Assembly (NCBI GenBank): GCA_014859095.1
Contig: JACUUV010000002.1
Location: 62,001-126,000, forward strand
Length of the DNA stretch: 64,000 nucleotides
Source of the DNA: Clostridia bacterium
Lineage (GTDB): Bacteria; Bacillota; Clostridia; Peptostreptococcales; Acidaminobacteraceae
Direction of reading: 5' to 3'
Below the pieces are notes generated by a model. It saw only the letters and a program-made list of their open reading frames with translations, was not told where the DNA came from and did no database searches. This document shows positions 31,359-39,060 of this stretch, in pieces (position 1 is the first letter of the stretch; the number at the start of each line of letters is the position of its first letter). Made by a program: the position numbers and the translations under genes.

Positions 31359-31391
31359 GAAAATCCATGGAATACACCTTGGATTTTCTTT
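31359..31391 (+). terminator. Weak terminator/attenuator between acpP and fabK
   Basis: 12-nt arms GAAAATCCATGG/CCTTGGATTTTC (one mismatch), 6-nt loop, then TTTC. It probably allows partial readthrough into fabK. Confidence 0.6.
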
Positions 31392-31433
31392 CATAATAAA
31401 TAAAATAAACTTTTTATAAACTTTGGAGGCTTT

Positions 31434-32384
31434 ATGATGAAAACACTACTGTGTGAAATGTTGTCCATCGATTACCCGATCATTCAAGGCGGTATGGCAT
31501 GGATTTCAGACGCCGAACTTGCAGCTTCGGTATCCAACGCAGGCGGACTTGGGGTAATAGCGGGCGGCAACGCCGAAAAACATATTGTGGCGGAACAAAT
31601 CGATAAAATGAAGTCACTGACAAACCGTCCCTATGGTCTCAATGTCATGCTGCTGAGCCCATATGCGGAGGATATCATCGATTTGGCCATAGAAAAAAAG
31701 GTACCTATTCTCATTACAGGCGCTGGAAGTCCCGGAAAATATATAGAACGCTTGAAAGCGGCCAACATAAAAATCATTCCAGTGGTGCCCTCGGTATCTC
31801 TGGCACGCAGAATGGAAGGTCTTGGCGTTGACGCAGTCATCGCGGAAGGTACCGAAGCAGGGGGACATGTCGGTGAACTCACAACCATGTCTTTAGTGCC
31901 CCAAGTGGTGGACGCATTAAAAATTCCTGTCATCGCGGCAGGGGGTATAGGAGACGGACGCGGTGCTGCCGCCGCTCTGATGCTTGGTGCGGAAGGTCTT
32001 CAAATCGGAACACGTTTCCTTGTAGCTAAAGAATGTAACGTACACCAGTCCTACAAAGACATGATTATCGATGCCAAAGACACTTCTACTGCTGTTACTG
32101 GTCGTTCAACTGGTCATCCGGTAAGAATCATCAAAAATAAGTTGTTCCGAAAGTACTCCGATCTTGAGAAGAACGGCGCTTCTTTAGAAGAAATAGAAGC
32201 ACTGGGCACAGGTACTTTACGCAAGGCTGTAGTCGAAGGCGATGTATCCTTCGGATCGGTTATGGCAGGCCAAATTGCCGGTCTGATCAAAAAAGAGCAG
32301 ACATCAGCAGAAATCATACAAGAAATCATATCTGAATGTGAGTCGACCATCCTGAAGAAATTCAAATGGATTGCCGGCAGATAA
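31434..32384 (+). CDS. fabK: Enoyl-ACP reductase II (FMN-dependent)
   Basis: 316 residues, TIM-barrel nitronate-monooxygenase-like fold. Family text includes P-I-I-Q-G-G-M-A-W-I-S, G-G-L-G-V-I-A-G-G, E-G-T-E-A-G-G-H-V-G and A-A-G-G-I-G-D-G-R-G. It reduces trans-2-enoyl-ACP with NAD(P)H and FMN, replacing FabI. Two ATGs in a row (31434 and 31437) follow GGAGG; the second has the better spacing. It is the second gene of the fab operon. Confidence 0.93.
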   Translation: MMKTLLCEMLSIDYPIIQGGMAWISDAELAASVSNAGGLGVIAGGNAEKHIVAEQIDKMKSLTNRPYGLNVMLLSPYAEDIIDLAIEKKVPILITGAGSPGKYIERLKAANIKIIPVVPSVSLARRMEGLGVDAVIAEGTEAGGHVGELTTMSLVPQVVDALKIPVIAAGGIGDGRGAAAALMLGAEGLQIGTRFLVAKECNVHQSYKDMIIDAKDTSTAVTGRSTGHPVRIIKNKLFRKYSDLEKNGASLEEIEALGTGTLRKAVVEGDVSFGSVMAGQIAGLIKKEQTSAEIIQEIISECESTILKKFKWIAGR

Positions 32385-32400
32385 TCAAAAGGAGGACATT

Positions 32401-33360
32401 ATGAAAATAGGATACATTTTCGCAGGACAAGGCGCTCAAAAATCTGGTATGGGCAAAGAATTCTACGATCATTTTGAAGCATCCCGCGTCGTTTACGACC
32501 GTGCAAATCTCGCACTCGGTTATGATTTGAAATCACTTTGTTTTCATGGTTCACAGGAGGAACTCAACAAGACGGAAATCACACAGCCTGCAATTTTGAC
32601 GACTTCCATTGCCATTTTAAAGGCTTTTGAAACTAAAATAGATATGATCCCCGCTGCGGTGGCTGGCCTCTCTCTGGGAGAATATACAGCGCATGTCTCA
32701 GCAGGCTCGTTACAATTTGAAGATGCTGTTCAACTTGTCAAAAAAAGAGGCGCATTCATGCAAAATGCTGTGCCGTTTGGAATTGGAGGCATGACAGCAC
32801 TCACAGGTGTCACACCTGAGACTGTGGCAGAAATAGTTGCTGAAGCTTCAGCATTTGGTATCGTCGAAGTCTGCAATTTCAATTCCACTCAGCAAATCGT
32901 TCTCGGAGGCGAACTTGCCGCGCTTGAAAAAGCCGGTGAAATCGCCAAAGAAAAAGGCGCGAAGCGCATCGTTCCGCTGGCAGTCAGCGCACCTTTCCAT
33001 ACTTCCATGCTCTCAAAAGCGGAAACGGAACTTGCAGAGGTTCTCGAGACCGTCTCCTTTGAAAAAATGAATACTCCGGTCATATCCAATGTGGATGGCC
33101 GTATAGTATCCTCAGAGGAAAGAATCAAACATTATCTGGCAAAACAGGTGACTTCCGCCGTTCAATGGGTAGATTGCATCAAATCCATGAAAATGATGGG
33201 CATCGATACCCTTGTCGAGTTCGGTCCAGGAAACGCATTGTCTTCATTTGTGGCAAAAATCGACCGTTCGATCAAAGTGCTTTCCATCCACAATTTGGAA
33301 TCATTCCACGAGGCCATATCGTATTTCAAAGATCAATCCGATCTTCACAAAGCTATCTAA
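32401..33360 (+). CDS. fabD: Malonyl-CoA:ACP transacylase
   Basis: 319 residues from the ATG at 32401 with AGGAGG 7 nt upstream; the frame's earlier start lies in the end of fabK. Y-I-F-A-G-Q-G-A-Q, the catalytic serine motif V-A-G-L-S-L-G-E-Y-T-A and the catalytic His in S-A-P-F-H-T-S-M-L are intact. It loads malonyl groups onto ACP, supplying FabF. Confidence 0.95.
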   Translation: MKIGYIFAGQGAQKSGMGKEFYDHFEASRVVYDRANLALGYDLKSLCFHGSQEELNKTEITQPAILTTSIAILKAFETKIDMIPAAVAGLSLGEYTAHVSAGSLQFEDAVQLVKKRGAFMQNAVPFGIGGMTALTGVTPETVAEIVAEASAFGIVEVCNFNSTQQIVLGGELAALEKAGEIAKEKGAKRIVPLAVSAPFHTSMLSKAETELAEVLETVSFEKMNTPVISNVDGRIVSSEERIKHYLAKQVTSAVQWVDCIKSMKMMGIDTLVEFGPGNALSSFVAKIDRSIKVLSIHNLESFHEAISYFKDQSDLHKAI

Positions 33361-33374
33361 AGATGAGGTGAAAA

Positions 33375-34097
33375 ATGAAAGTTGCCATAGTAACAGGCGC
33401 AGGCAGAGGTATAGGGCGCTCAATCGCAGAAGTTCTCGCGAACGAGGGCTACAACCTTGTGCTCAATTATAGAAGCAATAAAGATGAGCTGGAGCAATTC
33501 GTTCAGACCCTTAAAACAAAAGTATTGCTCGTTCAAGGCGACGTCAGCGATTATGCCGATGCCGAAAGGATGATTCAGATCACAAAAGAAACCTTCGGAC
33601 AGATTGATTTGCTCGTGAACAACGCTGGCATAACACGTGACAACCTTCTGATCAAAATGACGGAGGAGGAATTTGACTCCGTATCCAGCACCAACCTTAA
33701 AGGCACATTCAATTGCACCAAACACATCGCTCGAATCATGATGAAGCAAAGATTCGGACGCATTGTCAACATCGCTTCCGTTGTGGGCATCACGGGCAAT
33801 ATAGGACAAGCCAATTATGCCGCGTCGAAAGCGGGTGTCATCGGCTTCACAAAATCAGTGGCCCGTGAACTCGCACCACGAGGGATTACAGTAAATGCGA
33901 TCGCTCCCGGATTCATAAAAACAAAAATGACTGATGCGATCAGTGATGAAGCTAAAACAGCCGCCCTCTCAAGGATCCCACTCGGAACGTTCGGAACACC
34001 TGAAGACGTCGCGAATGTCGTGGCATTTCTCGCATCGGACAAAGCGGCATACATCACAGGTCAAGTCATAAAAGTCGATGGCGGAATGGCCATTTAG
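33375..34097 (+). CDS. fabG: 3-oxoacyl-ACP reductase
   Basis: 240 residues, short-chain dehydrogenase. NADP-binding T-G-A-G-R-G-I-G-R-S, N-N-A-G-I-T-R-D-N-L-L, catalytic S and Y-x3-K in A-S-V-V-G-I and N-Y-A-A-S-K-A-G. It reduces 3-oxoacyl-ACP after each FabF condensation. It follows fabD by 14 nt. Confidence 0.95.
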   Translation: MKVAIVTGAGRGIGRSIAEVLANEGYNLVLNYRSNKDELEQFVQTLKTKVLLVQGDVSDYADAERMIQITKETFGQIDLLVNNAGITRDNLLIKMTEEEFDSVSSTNLKGTFNCTKHIARIMMKQRFGRIVNIASVVGITGNIGQANYAASKAGVIGFTKSVARELAPRGITVNAIAPGFIKTKMTDAISDEAKTAALSRIPLGTFGTPEDVANVVAFLASDKAAYITGQVIKVDGGMAI

Positions 34098-34129
34098 AAT
34101 TCAAAAGATGATTAATGGAGGAATTTTAC

Positions 34130-35368
34130 GTGAAAAATAGAGTAGTGGTAACAGGATTGGGAATTATCTCCCCTATTGGAACAGGAAAAGATGCATTTTG
34201 GACAGGTATCAAGGAAGGCAAATGTGGAATCAGTATGATTGAATCTTTCGATACTGAAAATTTCAAAGTCAAAGTGGCTGGTGAAGTCAAAGACTTCGAT
34301 CCGACTGTATTTGTCAACAAAAAAGAAGCCAAACGCATGGACCGATTCACCCAGTTCGCTATAGGAGCTTCAAAACTCGCAATAGAAGATGCAAATCTGA
34401 CTATAAATGATGATAATGCAGAAAACGTCGGTATTTATATGGGTTGTGGAATCGGTGGTCTGATCACTATTGAAGATACTGCTGGAAAATTGTTTTCAAA
34501 AGGAGCGGATAGAATCTCCCCTTTCTTCATCCCTATGTCCATATCCAATATGGCAGCCGGCAACGTCTCCATCGAATTGGGTGTCAAAGGGTCTTGCCTG
34601 ACTTACAACACGGCCTGCGCATCCAGTGCGAGCGCTATAGGTGAGGCTCTTAAAGAACTTAGATATGGCAATCACGATGTAATGATCGCAGGTGGTACGG
34701 AAGCATCCATTTCAGCACTTGGCGTTGGTGGTTTCCAAGCCATGACAGCTCTTTGTGAATCACATGACCCAAACCGCGCGTCCATACCGTTTGATAAGGA
34801 ACGCAGTGGATTCGTAATGTCAGAAGGTGCGGCAATGCTGGTTCTCGAAAAGCTTGAACACGCTTTAAATAGAGGCGCTCACATCTATGCGGAGCTTGTA
34901 GGTTATGGTTCAACGAGTGATTCTCATCATATCACTACCCCAGCACCAGGTGGTGAAGGGGGAGCAAGAGCTATGAAAATGGCCATCAAAGACGCGGGAA
35001 TTACAAATGAAGACATCCACTACATCAATGCCCATGGAACAAGCACACCTTATAACGACATTTTTGAGACTGCCGCCATCAAGGCGACATTTGGTGACCA
35101 TGCCTATAAAATTCCGGTATCCTCCACAAAATCCATGACTGGTCACCTACTTGGAGCAGCAGGCGGAATTGAATCCGCAGTATGTTCACTTGCCGTAGAA
35201 AATGACTTTATACCGGCAACCATCAATCTTGAGGATAACGATCCTTTATGCGATCTGGATTATGTTCCTAAAATCAGTAGAAATCAAACCGTTGATTATG
35301 CTCTGACGAATTCTCTTGGATTCGGTGGTCATAATGCGACACTCATTTTTGCAAAATACAAAGGTTAG
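34130..35368 (+). CDS. fabF: 3-oxoacyl-ACP synthase II
   Basis: 412 residues from the GTG at 34130, 8 nt after GGAGG; an ATG at 34115 overlaps that site. It begins K-N-R-V-V-V-T-G-L-G. The catalytic Cys is in N-T-A-C-A-S-S-A-S-A, and the two histidines are in N-A-H-G-T-S-T and M-T-G-H-L-L-G-A-A-G. It elongates acyl-ACP with malonyl-ACP. No fabH initiator gene is present in the window. Confidence 0.95.
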   Translation: MKNRVVVTGLGIISPIGTGKDAFWTGIKEGKCGISMIESFDTENFKVKVAGEVKDFDPTVFVNKKEAKRMDRFTQFAIGASKLAIEDANLTINDDNAENVGIYMGCGIGGLITIEDTAGKLFSKGADRISPFFIPMSISNMAAGNVSIELGVKGSCLTYNTACASSASAIGEALKELRYGNHDVMIAGGTEASISALGVGGFQAMTALCESHDPNRASIPFDKERSGFVMSEGAAMLVLEKLEHALNRGAHIYAELVGYGSTSDSHHITTPAPGGEGGARAMKMAIKDAGITNEDIHYINAHGTSTPYNDIFETAAIKATFGDHAYKIPVSSTKSMTGHLLGAAGGIESAVCSLAVENDFIPATINLEDNDPLCDLDYVPKISRNQTVDYALTNSLGFGGHNATLIFAKYKG

Positions 35369-35377
35369 GAGTTCATC

Positions 35378-35803
35378 ATGCTACTCAATAGCAATCAAAT
35401 CCAAGAAATAATTCCACACCGCTACCCTTTCATTTTAGTGGATAGAATCACTGAAATCGAAGAAGGTGTTCGTGCGACCGGAATTAAGAACGTTACAGTA
35501 AACGAATATTTCTTCCAAGGACATTTTCCGCAAGAACATGTCATGCCAGGTGTATTGATTGTAGAGGCACTTGCACAGGTCGGAGCGGTACTGCTCCTCA
35601 AAAAACCTGAAAACATTGGAAAAATCGCCTATTTTGCAGGCATCAACAATTGCAAATTCAGAAAGAAAGTCGTTCCTGGAGATTCTTTGGTTCTTGAGAT
35701 TGAAATGATCAAGTCCAGAGCGAATTTCGGAGTCGGCAAAGCCGTCGCTAAAGTTGACGGCGCTGTAGTCTGCGAAGCCGAACTTTCATTTATGATCGGT
35801 TAA
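35378..35803 (+). CDS. fabZ: 3-hydroxyacyl-ACP dehydratase
   Basis: 141 residues, hot-dog fold. It contains [13 protein letters not shown], the catalytic His in F-F-Q-G-H-F-P and Glu in [10 protein letters not shown]. It dehydrates 3-hydroxyacyl-ACP to the substrate of FabK. It is the last gene of the operon, 9 nt after fabF, followed by a strong terminator. Confidence 0.96.
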   Translation: MLLNSNQIQEIIPHRYPFILVDRITEIEEGVRATGIKNVTVNEYFFQGHFPQEHVMPGVLIVEALAQVGAVLLLKKPENIGKIAYFAGINNCKFRKKVVPGDSLVLEIEMIKSRANFGVGKAVAKVDGAVVCEAELSFMIG

Positions 35804-35816
35804 ATTCTTCCTTCTT

Positions 35817-35858
35817 AAAAGGCATTGGTGATTCATAAACCAGATGCCTTTTTTTTAT
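35817..35858 (+). terminator. Terminator of the fab operon
   Basis: AAAAGGCAT/ATGCCTTTT stem extended by TGGT/ACCA with one bulged G, then a long T run. Confidence 0.92.
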
Positions 35859-35863
35859 TTTTA

Positions 35864-35872
35864 TGATATACT
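35864..35872 (+). promoter_or_regulatory. Extended -10 element of proBA
   Basis: TGATATACT, a TGn extended -10, about 34 nt before the GTG start of proB. No clear -35. Confidence 0.5.
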
Positions 35873-35905
35873 GTTTCGAAATAGATTGATATAGGAGGCT
35901 TTACA

Positions 35906-36709
35906 GTGCATTCTTTAACGGAATATGATAAAATCGTCATCAAAATCGGCTCTTCATCACTAACGCACGACAGCGGTCTGATCGATTTGTGGAAAATGGA
36001 ACAACTCGTCAAACAAATCGCCAATTTATATAATAAAGGACTCTCTGTAATCGTTGTCTCATCTGGGGCCATAGCGGCTGGTATGGGGAAGATGAAATTT
36101 GAGAGCAGGCCAAAGGAAATCCCCGAAAAACAAGCTGCTGCCGCAGTAGGACAATGCACACTCATGCATATGTATGAAAAATTTTTTTCGGAATATGGCA
36201 TTACAGTTGCTCAGATATTGCTTACCAAAGAGGATATGGACAACCCTTCCAGACGCCAACACAGTATCAACGCACTCTCCACGCTCATAAAGCATGGGAT
36301 TGTTCCTATAGTCAATGAAAATGATGTCGTTGCGATCGATGAGATCAAAGTTGGAGACAATGACACACTTTCAGCTGAAGTCTGTTTCATGATGGACTAT
36401 GAGATGTTGATCATACTTTCCGACATTGATGGTGTTTATGACAAAGACCCAAGGTCTAATCCGGATGCGGTTATGATTCCTCTCATAGAATCACTGGAGG
36501 CCATGGACCGGATTTCAGCCGGAGGTTCCGGCAGTGAAGTCGGCACAGGAGGCATGCAAACAAAATTAGGCGCTGCCCGTTTGCTTTCAAGAGCCCATAA
36601 AGACCTCCTGATTGTGAACAGCAGAACCGAGAACATACTCAACCTTGTATTTACAGGTAAAGCACGTGGAACTTTATTCAAATTTTCAAATAGGAGAAAT
36701 TCGTCTTAA
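35906..36709 (+). CDS. proB: Glutamate 5-kinase
   Basis: 267 residues, starting at GTG with AGGAGG 7 nt upstream. Amino-acid kinase fold with I-V-I-K-I-G-S-S-S-L, V-S-S-G-A-I-A-A-G-M, N-E-N-D-V-V-A and G-T-G-G-M-Q-T-K-L-G-A-A. The C-terminal PUA domain found in E. coli ProB is absent, as in many Firmicutes. It phosphorylates glutamate, the first step to proline. It is followed 11 nt later by proA. Confidence 0.94.
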   Translation: MHSLTEYDKIVIKIGSSSLTHDSGLIDLWKMEQLVKQIANLYNKGLSVIVVSSGAIAAGMGKMKFESRPKEIPEKQAAAAVGQCTLMHMYEKFFSEYGITVAQILLTKEDMDNPSRRQHSINALSTLIKHGIVPIVNENDVVAIDEIKVGDNDTLSAEVCFMMDYEMLIILSDIDGVYDKDPRSNPDAVMIPLIESLEAMDRISAGGSGSEVGTGGMQTKLGAARLLSRAHKDLLIVNSRTENILNLVFTGKARGTLFKFSNRRNSS

Positions 36710-36720
36710 GGGAGGGTGAA

Positions 36721-37989
36721 ATGGAAGCTTTTATTGGAATTGAACAAATGGGGCAAAATGCCAAAACAGCCTCAAGAAAACTCAGAATGCTAGAGACCGT
36801 ACAAAAGAACAAACTTCTCGGAGTTATGGCGGAAACGCTTGAAAAACATAAATCGGCCATTTTGGCAGCAAATCAGATGGATCTTGACGCAGCCAGCAAA
36901 ATGGGTCTCAAAGAAGCCTTGCTCGAGCGCCTTGAATTGAACGAAAAGAAATTTGTTGATATGGTCATCGGATTGAGACAGGTAATGGAACTCAAAGACC
37001 CTGTTGGAGAAATCGACAGTATGCACATCAATCAAGATGGTCTTGAAATCGGATCCAAACGGGTTCCACTCGGAGTCATTGGCATTATTTACGAATCTCG
37101 GCCAAATGTCACCATAGATGCAGCGGCACTTTGCCTTAAAACCGGAAATGCAGTGATTTTAAAGGGCGGCTCAGACGCACTGTTGACCAATCAGGCCATT
37201 ATGGCTTCTGTCAAAGAAGCCCTCTCGGATCAAAATCTTCCTGAAGGTTGTGTCCAGCTAGTGGAATCCACAGATCGGTCACTTGTGAAAGATTTGCTCG
37301 AAGCGACAAATTATGTGGACTGCATCATCCCAAGAGGTGGAGCAGGACTGATCAAATTTGTGGTCGATAATGCAAAAGTGCCTATTATTGAAACCGGTGC
37401 CGGCAATTGCCATATTTATGTGGATGATGACTACGAGATCGGTGGCGCACTAGACATAATCACCAACGCCAAAGTACAGAGACCTGGAGCATGCAATGCT
37501 GTTGAGACCGTTTTGGTCCATAGAGGCATAGCAGAAACATTTGTGCCACAGTTGGTCAAACACATGACCGAGCAAAAGGTTTCACTTTTCCTTTGTCAAA
37601 ATGCCCTGGAACTATTGGATGAAATACCCGCTTCAGTCCTGCTCGCCACCGAGGAAGACTGGAGAACCGAATACCTGGATTTCAAACTCGCAGTCCGGAT
37701 CGTATACTCCCTGGATGAGGCACTGGACCATATTGATGAATACAGCACCGGACACTCGGAAGCCATATTGACACATAATTATGAGAATGCCAGAAAGTTT
37801 CTTTCAGCTGTGGACAGTTCAGCAGTCTATGTCAACGCATCTACAAGATTCACGGACGGCAGTCAGTTCGGTTTCGGAGCGGAAATCGGAATCAGCACAC
37901 AGAAATTACATGCCAGAGGACCAATGGGCTTAAGAGCCCTTACCTCTTCCAAATACGTGATTTATGGGAATGGACAAATCAGGAAGTGA
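36721..37989 (+). CDS. proA: Gamma-glutamyl phosphate reductase
   Basis: 422 residues, aldehyde-dehydrogenase fold. V-P-L-G-V-I-G-I-I-Y-E-S-R-P-N-V-T, P-R-G-G-A-G-L-I, the catalytic Cys in R-P-G-A-C-N-A-V-E-T and F-T-D-G-S-Q-F-G-F-G-A-E-I-G-I are all present. It reduces glutamyl phosphate to the semialdehyde that cyclises toward proline. Pyrroline-5-carboxylate reductase (proC) is not in the window. Confidence 0.95.
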   Translation: MEAFIGIEQMGQNAKTASRKLRMLETVQKNKLLGVMAETLEKHKSAILAANQMDLDAASKMGLKEALLERLELNEKKFVDMVIGLRQVMELKDPVGEIDSMHINQDGLEIGSKRVPLGVIGIIYESRPNVTIDAAALCLKTGNAVILKGGSDALLTNQAIMASVKEALSDQNLPEGCVQLVESTDRSLVKDLLEATNYVDCIIPRGGAGLIKFVVDNAKVPIIETGAGNCHIYVDDDYEIGGALDIITNAKVQRPGACNAVETVLVHRGIAETFVPQLVKHMTEQKVSLFLCQNALELLDEIPASVLLATEEDWRTEYLDFKLAVRIVYSLDEALDHIDEYSTGHSEAILTHNYENARKFLSAVDSSAVYVNASTRFTDGSQFGFGAEIGISTQKLHARGPMGLRALTSSKYVIYGNGQIRK

Positions 37990-38087
37990 TATCGCCATTT
38001 TTGATATGACAATTTGATAACAATCTATAAAGATTACTTGCATTTATATACCTCTCATTTTATAATTATCATAGGAGCGTGATAATC

Positions 38088-38561
38088 ATGAAAGACAACA
38101 ACAATAAGATTAAAAGCATAATAAAACAGGTTATGATTTTCAATGATTTTTATGAAGAGGTTATCCAGACTAGTTTTATGAAAAATCAAAATCAAGCGGT
38201 AAGCAAACTTGAGTTTAGATTGTTGCACACGGTATACCGTCATGAAAAATTGATGATCACGGAAGTATCCGAACTCTTGAATATTTCTTTACCTAACTGC
38301 AGCCGATATGTAAAGACTGCTATCGAAGATGGCTATATAAAGAAACAGATCGACCTTGATGACAAACGCATTTACTATATATCACTAACGGATAAAGGAC
38401 GATCCATCGTCGAATCGACATTAGTAAACTTTACAGATGACATGGGACAACAATTGGTGGATCTTGATATGAATAGTCTGGAACGTCTGAACCAATCCAT
38501 ATCCGATCTCAACACTGTCATCAACGAAACTCTCAAACCCACAACAACAAGACGCAACTGA
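38088..38561 (+). CDS. MarR-family transcriptional regulator
   Basis: 157 residues from the ATG at 38088, 10 nt after AGGAG. Winged-helix pattern L-E-F-R-L-L-H-T-V-Y-R, I-T-E-V-S-E-L-L-N-I-S-L-P-N-C-S-R-Y-V, and the wing D-L-D-D-K-R-I-Y-Y-I-S-L-T-D-K-G are typical of MarR. It stands alone between proBA and the cadCA operon and has its own terminator, so its target cannot be read from context. Confidence 0.88.
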   Translation: MKDNNNKIKSIIKQVMIFNDFYEEVIQTSFMKNQNQAVSKLEFRLLHTVYRHEKLMITEVSELLNISLPNCSRYVKTAIEDGYIKKQIDLDDKRIYYISLTDKGRSIVESTLVNFTDDMGQQLVDLDMNSLERLNQSISDLNTVINETLKPTTTRRN

Positions 38562-38585
38562 ATTGAATTTAGCAACGATTCGAAT

Positions 38586-38613
38586 ACCTGTCCATATGGA
38601 CAGGTGTTTTTTT
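38586..38613 (+). terminator. Terminator of the MarR gene
   Basis: Perfect 8-bp stem ACCTGTCC/GGACAGGT, ATAT loop, then G and seven T. Confidence 0.93.
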
Positions 38614-38614
38614 G

Positions 38615-38678
38615 TTGACTTGACGAGAATTGAGGATTATAATTTAAGTATCAAATGAATGATTGTTCATATATTCAT
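38615..38678 (+). promoter_or_regulatory. cadCA promoter and operator-like repeats
   Basis: -35 TTGACT (38615-38620), 17-bp spacer, -10 TATAAT (38638-38643). ATGAAT (38655-38660)/ATTCAT (38673-38678) and ATGAA/TTCAT (38655-38659/38666-38670) are inverted repeats placed like a CadC/SmtB operator between the -10 and the start codon. Confidence 0.72.
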
Positions 38679-38693
38679 ATAAGGAGAGGTAAC

Positions 38694-39050
38694 ATGCCAA
38701 ATTCAGAATTTTGTCAATGTAATATTGTTCATGAAGATGCGGTCAACCGTGGTAAAGAAGGTCTCATCGAAGAACGCAGCTCTGAACAGGTCGCAATGCT
38801 TTTCAAGGTGTTTGGCGACCCAACCCGCATTAAAATATTGCATTTGCTCTCCCTGGACGAGATGTGTGTTTGTGATATCTCAACAGTTCTTGGAATGAGT
38901 CAGTCCGCAATTTCTCATCAACTCAGTTCACTGAGGCAAGCTGGTCTTGTCAAAAATCGTAAAGATGGAAAAGTGGTTTATTACACACTGGATGACGAAC
39001 ACGTCTTGACCATTTTGAATCAAGGACTGGACCACATCACACACAAATAG
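38694..39050 (+). CDS. cadC: ArsR/SmtB-family metal sensor, CadC-like
   Basis: 118 residues from the ATG at 38694 (GAGAGGT upstream). The N-terminal arm has C-Q-C (Cys7, Cys9) and the alpha-3 helix has M-C-V-C-D, giving the four-thiolate Cd/Pb site of CadC. A C-terminal D-x-x-H/H-x-x-x-H pattern (D-D-E-H-V...D-H-I-T-H) could form the alpha-5 zinc site. The recognition helix is M-S-Q-S-A-I-S-H-Q-L-S-S-L. It lies 10 nt before the P-type ATPase gene it should control. Confidence 0.9.
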   Translation: MPNSEFCQCNIVHEDAVNRGKEGLIEERSSEQVAMLFKVFGDPTRIKILHLLSLDEMCVCDISTVLGMSQSAISHQLSSLRQAGLVKNRKDGKVVYYTLDDEHVLTILNQGLDHITHK

Positions 39051-39060
39051 GAGAAAACAC

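Noticed and set aside
38088..38561. MarR gene as a FabT-type fatty-acid regulator
   Set aside because: It lies after proBA with its own terminator, 2.3 kb from the fab operon, and nothing in the sequence ties it to the repeat upstream of acpP.
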